A DNA stretch of 64,000 nt, taken from positions 47,908-111,907 of the forward strand of contig JAMCRJ010000013.1 of NCBI GenBank assembly GCA_023381645.1, read 5' to 3'. A program made the position numbers and the translations under genes. Source of the stretch: Gammaproteobacteria bacterium (GTDB taxonomy: Bacteria > Pseudomonadota > Gammaproteobacteria > Acidithiobacillales > Acidithiobacillaceae). Shown here one piece after another: positions 25,443 to 32,720 of the stretch; the stretch's first letter is position 1, and every line of letters starts with the position of its first letter. The notes under the pieces were generated by a model, which was not told the origin of the DNA, did no database searches, and was given only the letters and a program-made list of their open reading frames with translations.

Positions 25443-25841
25443 CTAGTAGGTGGTCGAGCCATTGACTCCCACTGTGTTGGAGTTGACGCCACCGCCGAAC
25501 AGGGTGGCGACGGGAACGCCCGCCGTCGCGGCGAAGGCGATCAATGCGCCACCAGCGACTACCGGAATGGTGTAGTGCCCCGCCTTGATCTGTCCCTGGT
25601 TGTCATGCGACTTCTGCCAGAACTTGTGCAAACCGTGGAGCACGGCGCCAGCACCGACTACATAACCACCGCCCGTCAGGAATTTGGCGATTGGTCCGAA
25701 ATTGCCGGTGACGTTCGCGGCGACGGCGCCGGCGTCCTGCGCCGAGGCGAAGGCCAGGAGGGGAGAAGCCATGGCTATCGCCCCCAGGGCCAGGACCACA
25801 GCGCTTTTCACATGCTTGGGTTGAATCTTGAGTTGCTTCAT
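25443..25841 (-). CDS. icmD: DotP/IcmD-like membrane protein
   Basis: 132 aa. Signal-like N-terminal helix (SAVVLALGAIAMASPLLAFA), then two hydrophobic Gly/Ala-rich segments (FLTGGGYVVGAGAVLHGL; VAGGALIAFAATAGVPVATLF). The GNFGPIAKFLTGGGYVVG-HKFWQKSHDN pattern is shared with IcmD/TraR. Lies between DotE and IcmB, the conserved I-type order. Confidence 0.82.
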   Translation of the reverse strand: MKQLKIQPKHVKSAVVLALGAIAMASPLLAFASAQDAGAVAANVTGNFGPIAKFLTGGGYVVGAGAVLHGLHKFWQKSHDNQGQIKAGHYTIPVVAGGALIAFAATAGVPVATLFGGGVNSNTVGVNGSTTY

Positions 25842-25871
25842 GGGTACACCTTCCTCTGTTGGGTTGAACCA

Positions 25872-25890
25872 CCAGGGTGGTGCCGATTTT
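25872..25890 (-). promoter_or_regulatory. Dispersed box upstream of icmD
   Basis: Exact consensus followed by a perfect ACCACC-CT-GGTGGT dyad. Spacing is 35 nt. Confidence 0.82.
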
Positions 25891-25922
25891 CGAGGGTGCG
25901 GGGTGCGAACCCCCGAAAAAAA

Positions 25923-26432
25923 TCAGAGGGGCAGGGTGAGGCCGACCGTGTTCCCCAGGAACAGGGCCGTCGCCACGATATTGGCGGCGAACGCGCCGCC
26001 CACGATATGGGCCATACCCTTGGCTACCGTATCGCGGGTATTGCCGTGGGAGACGGCCCGCAAGATCATGAAGCCGCGAATGACGGCGATGACGCCGACG
26101 ATCTGAATGAAATAGACGATGGCCTTGGCGGCTGTCGCCATTTCCGGCCCGCCCGGCCCGCTGTACTGCAAGGGCGAAGGGGTGGTGGTGGCGAAGAATG
26201 TGCCTATGTCGGCTCCAACGGCGGTCGGCGCGGCGATGAGACACCCGCCGATGGCAAGTCCCATGAGGACGCTTTCGGTGTGGACGTGCGGATCTCCAGC
26301 GCCCATCTTCCAGAGTCGCCGCAGGGCGATGAACACATAGGTTCCGCCGATCACATAAGCGGCGCCAAAGACCAGCAAAAGAATGGGCGGCAGACTGCCC
26401 TCCAGGTTGGCGAACATGGTAATGAGGTTCAC
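25923..26432 (-). CDS. icmC: DotE/IcmC-like membrane protein
   Basis: 169 aa from a GTG at 26432 with AAGGAGT nine nt upstream (MNLITMFANLEG); longer starts would begin inside the dispersed box. Four hydrophobic segments (ILLLVFGAAYVIGGTYVFIAL, SVLMGLAIGGCLIAAP, IVYFIQIVGVIAVIRGFMIL, AHIVGGAFAANIVATALFL) match IcmC/TraQ, an inner-membrane T4SS subunit. Confidence 0.82.
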   Translation of the reverse strand: MNLITMFANLEGSLPPILLLVFGAAYVIGGTYVFIALRRLWKMGAGDPHVHTESVLMGLAIGGCLIAAPTAVGADIGTFFATTTPSPLQYSGPGGPEMATAAKAIVYFIQIVGVIAVIRGFMILRAVSHGNTRDTVAKGMAHIVGGAFAANIVATALFLGNTVGLTLPL

Positions 26433-26446
26433 GGCGGGCACTCCTT

Positions 26447-26929
26447 CTAGGCTCTTGACCTGATGGTGGTGCCGATTTCCGGGTCGCCCCCGGCAGGGCT
26501 GCTTTCGACGCAACGGGTTTGCTCGACGCACCGCTCCAGATATTGGCCGATGGCCGCCAGGACCAACACGCGATCCTCCGGTCCCTTGGTGGACCGGATG
26601 GTGTTCAGCGTCCAGTCATAGAGATTGGGATTGGGCGAAGTGCGCCACTCGTTGAGCAGGGTGTCGATGGCATGTTGCAGATTGTCGTGATTCCCGATTT
26701 CTCTTTGCAGGTCCACCAGAGTACGCAGCAGTTCATCATCCTGGGAAGAAAAACCGTCCTTGGGTGATTGCGCCAGCCATGCCCCGGCCTGCCGCAAGTT
26801 TTCCTCCACGACCGGATCGGGCGGCTTCCCTTGCGCAATCTGGCGCAGGTTTTCCATGGTCCAGGCCGCCATTGCCAGTTCCAGTTGCCCACCCTGGGCG
26901 AGATTCCAGGCGATCTCTCGGTAGGTCAT
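26447..26929 (-). CDS. Hypothetical helical protein (160 aa)
   Basis: Helical repeats without hydrophobic segments (EIAWNLAQGGQLELAMAAW, TLVDLQREIGNHDNLQHAI), possibly TPR-like. The C-terminal 20 residues (SSPAGGDPEIGTTIRSRA) are encoded by the dispersed sequences: a coding-repeat fragment, then the box that serves icmC. ATG 26929 has TAGGAGG upstream. Confidence 0.55.
   Translation of the reverse strand: MTYREIAWNLAQGGQLELAMAAWTMENLRQIAQGKPPDPVVEENLRQAGAWLAQSPKDGFSSQDDELLRTLVDLQREIGNHDNLQHAIDTLLNEWRTSPNPNLYDWTLNTIRSTKGPEDRVLVLAAIGQYLERCVEQTRCVESSPAGGDPEIGTTIRSRA
26462..26480 (-). promoter_or_regulatory. Dispersed box upstream of icmC
   Basis: GGAAATCGGCACCACCATC variant at the 3' end of the preceding gene. 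Spacing to GTG 26432 is 33 nt, which also supports that start. Confidence 0.75.
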
Positions 26930-26942
26930 GACCCGCTACCTC

Positions 26943-27809
26943 CTATCCGAACAATCCAATTTGCTGATTCTGAATCCCCGGCGACAGCCAGAGGCATTCT
27001 GTGCGGGTTTGGGTCTTGTCCTGCACCGAGGCATAGAGGGCCACCCTGGTGTCGATGCGCTGCCAGCCCGCCGCCTCCAGGGGTCCATGTACGGCATCGT
27101 TCCGATAGCCGGAAACGATGGCCTGCCCTTTCAGGTGCAACAGGGCGTCGATCAGTGCGTGATGATCCTCCATGCTCATTTCCTCCCGATAGCGCGAGCG
27201 ATGATCCATCTTGCGCGTCTCCGGGACATAGGGTGGATCGCAATAGAACACGGCATGGGGGGCGTCCCAGGTGGAAAGCAGTAGCAGGGCGTCCCGGTTT
27301 TCGATGATGACCCCGGACAGGCGTTCGGCCAGGGCGTCCAATTCCCGGACATGCCAGCGAAAGCGAGCCGCCGTATCCCGCTCCTTGGAGACGCCCCAGT
27401 TATTCTCGTTGCTGGCGTTGCAGCCGTTGCCTGAAATCCCCTGATTCTGGGTGACGAAGAAAGCCCAGGCGCGGTCCACGCTGCCCGAATCCGGCGAACG
27501 CAGGACTTCCAGGGCGCGGGCAAACTCGGCGCGGGCATAGGGGGTGTACTTGAGTTTTTGCATCAACCGATCCCGCAATAGATCGTCCTGCAAGACTCGA
27601 TAAAAATTGACAATGCGCTCATCGCGGTCGTTGACGACCTCCATGCCCCTGGCAGGGTGCGAACCCTTGTTAGGCCGGGCCAGGAGCACGTTGAGCGCCC
27701 CGGCGAATGGTTCCACATACAGGGCCGCCCCCACGGTATAGGGCACGATGCGATCCCGAATCCGGTTTTTTCCTCCAAGCCAGGAAAACGCGGGAGTAAT
27801 GGCGGCCAT
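26943..27809 (-). CDS. dam: Dam-type DNA adenine methyltransferase (D12 class)
   Basis: 288 aa from ATG 27809, which overlaps the upstream stop as TGATG. FSWLGGKNRIRDRI at residue 8 is the D12-class motif I start, EPFAGALN follows near residue 35, and the catalytic DPPY is at about residue 190 (VFYCDPPYVP). N6-methylation of adenine in a short palindrome such as GATC is likely from the family; the specificity is not visible. Location inside the T4SS operon suggests protection or marking of the transferred DNA. The sequence ARPNKGSHPARG near residue 48 is encoded by the coding repeat. Confidence 0.88.
   Translation of the reverse strand: MAAITPAFSWLGGKNRIRDRIVPYTVGAALYVEPFAGALNVLLARPNKGSHPARGMEVVNDRDERIVNFYRVLQDDLLRDRLMQKLKYTPYARAEFARALEVLRSPDSGSVDRAWAFFVTQNQGISGNGCNASNENNWGVSKERDTAARFRWHVRELDALAERLSGVIIENRDALLLLSTWDAPHAVFYCDPPYVPETRKMDHRSRYREEMSMEDHHALIDALLHLKGQAIVSGYRNDAVHGPLEAAGWQRIDTRVALYASVQDKTQTRTECLWLSPGIQNQQIGLFG
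27646..27670 (-). repeat. Coding repeat in dam
   Basis: AAGGGTTCGCACCCTGCCAGGGG-like copy inside an otherwise conserved enzyme domain, read as KGSHPARG. Confidence 0.6.
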
Positions 27810-28339
27810 CAGTTTTCCTCCAGCATGAAATGACGAAGTTCCCGCTGAATCCGGTCGATCAAACGCATGGGTATGTGCTCGCCATCCAGATAGCGGCAAA
27901 AGGTCTCCCGATCTTCCGCCGTCAGACAAAGAACGGCCTTATTCAACAGTTGTTCCATGTCCGTGGAAATCACCACATCCGGCAGTTCCTCAACGATCTC
28001 ATCGTATTTCCTATTTCGGATGGTCGCCTCGTAGCGCCGGTAATGGCTGCGATAATCCGTTCGCACCTGCCAGTTCAGATAAATGATGAATCCCAATCCT
28101 TCATAGGCCCTTGATACATCATATTTATGGATGCAGCGCACGAATGTTTCCCGATATTCCTGATAAATATCATCCACATCATCCCAGGTGTGATAGCGAT
28201 GATGGTTTTGCGCCAAACGGTACAAAAAAGGGTCTGCCCGCTTGAGCAAGGCTTCCAGTATTTGTGGAGATTTCCTGGCCTCCAGCACTTCGGAAGCCAG
28301 GATGGTGGCAAATGGCAGAGATGCGGACAAGGCCATCAC
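27809..28339 (-). CDS. Sigma-70-like protein encoded by the element
   Basis: 176 aa. WDDVDDIYQEYRETFVRCIHKYD, then FIIYLNWQVRTDYRSHYRR, resembles sigma region 2 (core-binding helix, then the -10 recognition helix rich in Tyr/Arg). A linker leads to LTAEDRETFCRYLDGEHIPMRLIDRIQ, which looks like a short region 4 helix-turn-helix. No ECF subfamily is obvious. It sits between dotG and dam, coupled to dam. A role in transcribing the element is inferred; an alternative is a helical regulator of unrelated origin. Confidence 0.5.
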   Translation of the reverse strand: MMALSASLPFATILASEVLEARKSPQILEALLKRADPFLYRLAQNHHRYHTWDDVDDIYQEYRETFVRCIHKYDVSRAYEGLGFIIYLNWQVRTDYRSHYRRYEATIRNRKYDEIVEELPDVVISTDMEQLLNKAVLCLTAEDRETFCRYLDGEHIPMRLIDRIQRELRHFMLEEN

Positions 28340-28358
28340 TCCTATGCGAAGATATTTT

Positions 28359-29495
28359 CTATTGTACTGGTTTCATGAACAAAATGCCAATCGGAGCGCC
28401 TTGCGCTTCCCGCACGGTAGGCGGCGTATTGAACCGCTTTTCCATGATGGGCGTCAAAGCAGCCCCCACATTTCCAGCCGCATACAGCGGAATATCACCG
28501 CCACTCATCTGTTGCGAGATGACCGCATAACCGCTGCCCATGGTGGTGTTGGTATTCGCCATTTCCAGAGCGTTGTCGATGCCTCCCAGAAAAGAGGCGG
28601 CGATCAGCGAACCCCACCGATACAGGGTGTGATGATTGACGCTGGTGGCGACATAAGTACGGGCTGTTTTGGCGTTGATGGCGTAGGCGGAAATGGCGTA
28701 GCTTTGATGATTCCAGGTCATTTCGTCGAACTGGATGACCAGCCGGTCCTTTTCGCGCTTGAAGCCGCCCAGGAGTTTCCCGCCCTGGAAACGGCCCGCG
28801 ACGATCTCGGCCTTCACCGGGCCGGGTTCGTTGCTGTTCATGGCCGTCAGCAGTTCGCCAAAGGAAATATGACCGGGATTCGCCAGCACCGGGCTTTTCG
28901 CCACCGTGCCGCTGCCGGGAACCGGAACCCCTCCTGCCGGGTGCAACCCTTCGTTTACGACGCGCAGGCTGGTGGTCAGCGGAGTAGGCACGGGCGCGTC
29001 GATGAAGCGCATCAATTCCATTTGCGCATCCTTATCCATGGTTTTCTGGTAGGCCGTGGGCTTGGGTGCCGCCGCAGGTTGCACCGGAGCCGGGGCCGGT
29101 GCGGGGGCGGGCGCTTTAGGGGCTACGGATTTTACGGGCGCTACCGGATGCAGGGCGCCGAGGGTGGGCACGTAGGTCTGGTTTTTCTGGGCCGCCTGCT
29201 GCGCCCGCTTCGCGTTCAACTGGTGCAGGTTTTGCTCATAGAGCGCCCCTCCCTTGTCGCCGCCAGGAAGATTCTTGACCCGTTGCGCGGAACCGGGGCT
29301 GCTCATGACCTTGGTGGTGGAGCTTCCGAGAAGATCGTAAGCGCCATAGGCGATCATGGCTACGGCGGTTCCCGTCAGCAGCAGGGCGTTGATCCGCGTT
29401 TCCGGGCTGGTATAAAACTGTTTCAGGTTGCCCCATACGGATCGTTTCTTTTCGGTTTCCTGAGTAGTGTTTCCAGCCGGGTCTTGCGTACTCAT
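28359..29495 (-). CDS. dotG: DotG/IcmE/TraO-like T4SS core protein
   Basis: 378 aa. One N-terminal helix (INALLLTGTAVAMIAYGAYDL), a Pro/Ala-rich periplasmic linker (PAPAPAPVQPAA, about 115-140), and a C-terminal VirB10-like beta domain (VKAEIVAGRFQGGKLLGGF, RLVIQFDEMTW). The length is close to IncI TraO and far below Legionella DotG (about 1,000 aa), which has added repeats. Spans inner and outer membranes. Overlaps dotH by 4 nt. Confidence 0.87.
   Translation of the reverse strand: MSTQDPAGNTTQETEKKRSVWGNLKQFYTSPETRINALLLTGTAVAMIAYGAYDLLGSSTTKVMSSPGSAQRVKNLPGGDKGGALYEQNLHQLNAKRAQQAAQKNQTYVPTLGALHPVAPVKSVAPKAPAPAPAPAPVQPAAAPKPTAYQKTMDKDAQMELMRFIDAPVPTPLTTSLRVVNEGLHPAGGVPVPGSGTVAKSPVLANPGHISFGELLTAMNSNEPGPVKAEIVAGRFQGGKLLGGFKREKDRLVIQFDEMTWNHQSYAISAYAINAKTARTYVATSVNHHTLYRWGSLIAASFLGGIDNALEMANTNTTMGSGYAVISQQMSGGDIPLYAAGNVGAALTPIMEKRFNTPPTVREAQGAPIGILFMKPVQ
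28928..28950 (-). repeat. Coding repeat in dotG
   Basis: AAGGGTTGCACCCGGCAGGAG, read as EGLHPAGG at the edge of the beta domain. Confidence 0.7.
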
Positions 29496-30571
29496 TCCTC
29501 ACCCCCTTGCAGGGTGCTAACCCCTTCCTTTTGCGCAAAAACGATGGTGCGCGGCTCGCCGTTCACGGTCAGCATGGCCGTGTCCGTGGCGGGCAGTTCA
29601 TAGGCGTGGACGTCATTGGGCGATTGCAGGGTGGCCAGCCATGCCGGGGCCAGAACGCTATGCCGGGTGCGCAGCCAGACATGCCCGTTGAGTTTCCAGG
29701 CTTCCCCATAGCCAAAGGGGATGCTTTCCGCCGAGTGGGGCATGGTGTCGTACAAGGCCCGCATGAGCACGGCGTCCGCGCTGTCCTGGGAGCGGCCCAG
29801 GCCGCCGATGGGCGGCATGGCCCCGGCAGGCAGCCCGTCCACCCGCACGATGATCCGGTAGTCCACTGCCTTCTGTCCGGTTTGCAGATCGAAAAGCAGC
29901 GGGGTCGGCAACTGATGCAGCAAAACCGAGAGGTTGGAGTCCCGGAACTTCTGTTTGGCCGCTACGATGATGGTGCTGGTCTGGACCGGAGCCGCGGCGT
30001 TCGCGGCGGATTTGCCCTCCTTGTTTTGCAGGGCGGTTTCCGTCTGGACGGCTCCCGGCGCTACCGGATTCACCACCTGAAAGGCCGCGCCATTGCCCAC
30101 GGTGGCATCGACGACCATCCAGGGCTGACCCCACTCATTCACAAAGGACACGTCCGTCACATAGCCCGCCGCCATGGGAATCACCGGGATGCCGCCCCGG
30201 TTGGGATGCACGGTGATGACTTCGGTTTTCGCCAGGGGCGGCGTGATGGGTACCTCCGAGGCTTTCTGTGTCGCCTGTAGCCGCTTGCGAAACTGCATCA
30301 GGTCTTGCTCCTTGAGCGGAAGCAGGGATTTCGCCGCCGACTTGTAGAGCGTGTTTTCGGCAGGCAAAGGGGGCAGAGCGGCTTGGGCTGGAGACGCGGG
30401 GGCAACCGTGACCGCGCTCGGAGCCGACTGCAACTCCTGGGTCGTCTGCGGCAGGTTCGGAATCGGCGTGGATGGAATGTGTTGCGGGGCTGGCACGGGC
30501 ACTTGCGGCACCACGACGACACCCGCCACGGCATAGGCCGGAAAGAGGCTCAACAACCATAGTTTTTTCAT
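29492..30571 (-). CDS. dotH: DotH/IcmK/TraN-like outer-membrane core protein
   Basis: 359 aa with signal peptide (MKKLWLLSLFPAYAVAG). Pro-rich segment to residue 75, then LMQFRKRLQATQKA and the conserved HPNRGGIPVIPMAAGYVTDVSFVNEWGQPW region of DotH, and a beta-rich C-terminal domain ending near TVNGEPRTIVFAQ. Forms the outer-membrane ring with DotC and DotD. The last nine residues (STLQGGEE) come from the coding repeat. Confidence 0.87.
   Translation of the reverse strand: MKKLWLLSLFPAYAVAGVVVVPQVPVPAPQHIPSTPIPNLPQTTQELQSAPSAVTVAPASPAQAALPPLPAENTLYKSAAKSLLPLKEQDLMQFRKRLQATQKASEVPITPPLAKTEVITVHPNRGGIPVIPMAAGYVTDVSFVNEWGQPWMVVDATVGNGAAFQVVNPVAPGAVQTETALQNKEGKSAANAAAPVQTSTIIVAAKQKFRDSNLSVLLHQLPTPLLFDLQTGQKAVDYRIIVRVDGLPAGAMPPIGGLGRSQDSADAVLMRALYDTMPHSAESIPFGYGEAWKLNGHVWLRTRHSVLAPAWLATLQSPNDVHAYELPATDTAMLTVNGEPRTIVFAQKEGVSTLQGGEE
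29503..29524 (-). repeat. Coding repeat at the dotH 3' end
   Basis: GGGGTTAGCACCCTGCAAGG, read as GVSTLQGG just before the dotH stop. Confidence 0.75.
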
Positions 30572-31317
30572 GATTTATTCGCTCCTAGCACAAAACTCTG
30601 GATACTGATGCCGGACGGGTTCTTGAGCGTCACGGCCCGCTGGATCAATACGGTGGCGAGATGGTTGCGGTCATTGATCTGGCTCGATGAGCGGAAAATC
30701 ATCTTGACTGGGAACTGCACCTTCCAGGCGTAAATGCCATTGGGCAGATGCCCCTGCCAGATCACCACGCCCGGACCTGTCGGAATGGTCGAAACCATGA
30801 GATTGCGGTCACGGATGGCCTTGAGTTCGCCATGCGCTTTCAGGCCAGCGAGGAATCCCTGATACCCGGATGGCGTGAAATATGCCTGTGCCCGCTGGAG
30901 GTCGCGGCGATAATTCAGAGCCGACAGGCTCAGGGCGTCAGGGATTTTCTGCATGGCCCAGGCGATGACGGTGTGATCCGTGACATAGGGCACGTCCAGC
31001 GCCACCAGGGGCACGATGCGTCCGGTGTCGGACGTGGCGAAATAGACGGGCAAGGGCGGGTGCAGCACGATCCAGACCGCCGCAAACGTCGCCATGGCGC
31101 TATAGGCCAGTAGCGCCACATTGATGCGGCTGGCAAGCGTATAGAGCCGAAACAGCGAGACGTTGGTTTCCCAATGTTGCTGCGCCGCGTCCAATTCCCG
31201 CTGAACGGCCTTGCGGGTGCCATTTCCCGCCTCGTCTCCGGTAGGTGCCTCGCTCCCCGCAGGGGGTTGGCTTCTCGCAAGGGGTTCAGGCGACGGCTTT
31301 TTATTCATGCCGAACAT
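30568..31317 (-). CDS. dotI: DotI/IcmL/TraM-like T4SS protein
   Basis: 249 aa from ATG 31317 (GGAGGAATTGCCCC upstream). Disordered N-terminus with two coding repeats, one membrane helix (NVALLAYSAMATFAAVWIVL) and a periplasmic NTF2-like domain (VPYVTDHTVIAWAMQ, WQGHLPNGIYAWKVQFPVKM), as in DotI/IcmL, the VirB8-equivalent of the I-type system. ATGA overlap with dotH. Confidence 0.86.
   Translation of the reverse strand: MFGMNKKPSPEPLARSQPPAGSEAPTGDEAGNGTRKAVQRELDAAQQHWETNVSLFRLYTLASRINVALLAYSAMATFAAVWIVLHPPLPVYFATSDTGRIVPLVALDVPYVTDHTVIAWAMQKIPDALSLSALNYRRDLQRAQAYFTPSGYQGFLAGLKAHGELKAIRDRNLMVSTIPTGPGVVIWQGHLPNGIYAWKVQFPVKMIFRSSSQINDRNHLATVLIQRAVTLKNPSGISIQSFVLGANKS
31255..31287 (-). repeat. 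Tandem coding repeat in dotI N-terminus
   Basis: Two adjacent units read as PLARSQPPAGSEAP, in a different frame from the LQGANP copies. Confidence 0.72.
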
Positions 31318-31693
31318 GGGGCAATTCCTCCCGGATCAACTGACAGATGGTGGATAGATCGGTGTGGCAGAGGGAACCGGCATCGACGTTGGGGTAGATG
31401 TCGGACAGGTCGAACACGGCGGTCCAGGGATGCCTGGACTGGCGGTAAAAGAGGACCGGGATCACCCCGCCGTTGTGGTGGCGGGTAGCGTTGACCTGAT
31501 TCCACCATGCCTGCCGGAAAGGGATCTCCTGGCGCTTCACTTCGATGGTAAAGCCGGGGATGCTCAGGGAATCTGCGCCCGAATCGCGGGTCTGCACGAG
31601 ATTGCGCTGCACCACGGTTCCCAACTGTTCCGACAACAGACCGAACAGTTCCCGCTCTCCCCGCGCTCCCTTGTCGCGTTGCATCTTCGCCAT
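31301..31693 (-). CDS. PD-(D/E)XK nuclease (Hjc-like)
   Basis: 130 aa. GARGERELFGLL (first acidic residue), DSGADSLSIPG (catalytic Asp) and FTIEVKRQE (Glu-x-Lys) give the core of Holliday-junction resolvase / phage endonuclease-like proteins. The end HVRHE overlaps the dotI start. Could process recombination or transfer intermediates. A branch-specific resolvase role is inferred. Confidence 0.72.
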   Translation of the reverse strand: MAKMQRDKGARGERELFGLLSEQLGTVVQRNLVQTRDSGADSLSIPGFTIEVKRQEIPFRQAWWNQVNATRHHNGGVIPVLFYRQSRHPWTAVFDLSDIYPNVDAGSLCHTDLSTICQLIREELPHVRHE

Positions 31694-31696
31694 GGC

Positions 31697-32401
31697 TTAC
31701 TCCTGCACCTGGGGAAGCGTGGGCATGACGATATGCCGTACAGGGGGAACCGGAACCAGCCCTTGCCGGAAATTGGACACCGGAGTTTTCCCGTTTGGGG
31801 GTTGCACCCCGGCAGGGGTTTGTACAAAGCCCTCATGCAGCGCCGGACCCTGGAGGGTCGTCACGACGAAAGTGGGCGTTGCGGGCTTTCCGCCTTCCAG
31901 GTCGGCCAGCACCGCCGTATTGATGGCCACGATGTCGGCAATGGTCTTGCTGGCTTGCGGAAAGGTTTGGGGTAGCCCGCCTTCCTCGGTTTGATCCTCA
32001 AAGCCCTTTTCATTCTGGAGAAACGCGGCTTGCGGGTTTTTCGCCTGCAAAATGCGCTCGGCCTTGGGCAAGGAGCTTTTTTTGAGGATGGCGACCGGAA
32101 TCATGAGATATCGGGCCTTGCCCGCCGACACCCCGGACTGCACCTGTTCAAAAAACCGATGGCACCAGAGACAATTCGGGTCGAAGAACACGATGGCCTT
32201 GGCCGGGGCCGTTTTCGCACCCCACACGAAGCCGTGAATCTTGTGCAGCAGGGCGGCATCTTTGGCGGGAATGGGATAGAGCGACGGCGCGGCCATCGCC
32301 GTACCACAGGACAGAATCGCGGTAGACAGGATGGCTAGCAGGAGCAGGGTGAAAGGCCGGACGATCATGCGGGAAACGATCCATGATGACTTATTTCGCA
32401 T
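31697..32401 (-). CDS. DsbC/G-like thiol-disulfide protein (TrbB-like)
   Basis: 234 aa with signal peptide (LLLLAILSTAILSCGTAMAA). Thioredoxin-like domain with an active site CLWC in FFDPNCLWCHRFFEQ (about residue 78) and an FVVTTLQGPALHEGF cis-Pro-side region. Corresponds to TrbB of IncI plasmids, which assists disulfide formation in transfer proteins with paired Cys such as those at 7.5-10.4 kb. The C-terminus holds a coding repeat (QTPAGVQPPNG). Confidence 0.83.
   Translation of the reverse strand: MRNKSSWIVSRMIVRPFTLLLLAILSTAILSCGTAMAAPSLYPIPAKDAALLHKIHGFVWGAKTAPAKAIVFFDPNCLWCHRFFEQVQSGVSAGKARYLMIPVAILKKSSLPKAERILQAKNPQAAFLQNEKGFEDQTEEGGLPQTFPQASKTIADIVAINTAVLADLEGGKPATPTFVVTTLQGPALHEGFVQTPAGVQPPNGKTPVSNFRQGLVPVPPVRHIVMPTLPQVQE
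31797..31820 (-). repeat. Coding repeat in the DsbC-like gene
   Basis: AACCCCTGCCGGGGTGCAAC, read as PAGVQP near the C-terminus. Confidence 0.78.
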
Positions 32402-32720
32402 AGATTTTCTCCCAGGGTGGGGTGACGTTCCGCCCGGTTTTGAGGTTCATGAGCGGGCCAATGGCGAGATACTTTCCGGCGACGAGATACGCGATTTCCG
32501 GGCCTTTGGGGATTTGCAGCCGCACGATGGAGACACCATGCCGATGCGCGAAACCTGTCACCCGGACCTTGCCTTGGGTGTCGCGGGCAACCGATTTACG
32601 GATGCTGGCGTGGGATAAGGAAGGGCTAGGCAGAAGGATCAGACAGGCCACAACGCCCAGAATCGTTGCCACGATAATCCCCCATTTCACATGATTCGGT
32701 TCATCCTGCATGAGCAGCAT
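32391..32720 (-). CDS. Single-pass membrane protein (109 aa)
   Basis: One helix (GIIVATILGVVACLILLP) followed by a short beta-rich domain (VRVTGFAHRHGVSIVRLQIP, IAYLVAGKYLAIGPLMNL). Alternative ATG at 32711 is possible. The N-terminus overlaps the primase-helicase stop and its end overlaps the DsbC-like start, so it begins the main transfer operon. The membrane plus small domain layout resembles the N-terminus of DsbC-like TrbB partners; function unknown. Confidence 0.6.
   Translation of the reverse strand: MLLMQDEPNHVKWGIIVATILGVVACLILLPSPSLSHASIRKSVARDTQGKVRVTGFAHRHGVSIVRLQIPKGPEIAYLVAGKYLAIGPLMNLKTGRNVTPPWEKIYAK

Noticed and set aside
26432..26531. Longer N-terminus for icmC (start at 26531)
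   Set aside because: The extra 33 residues would be encoded by box and repeat DNA and overlap the previous gene; GTG 26432 has a good ribosome site and keeps the 33-nt box spacing.
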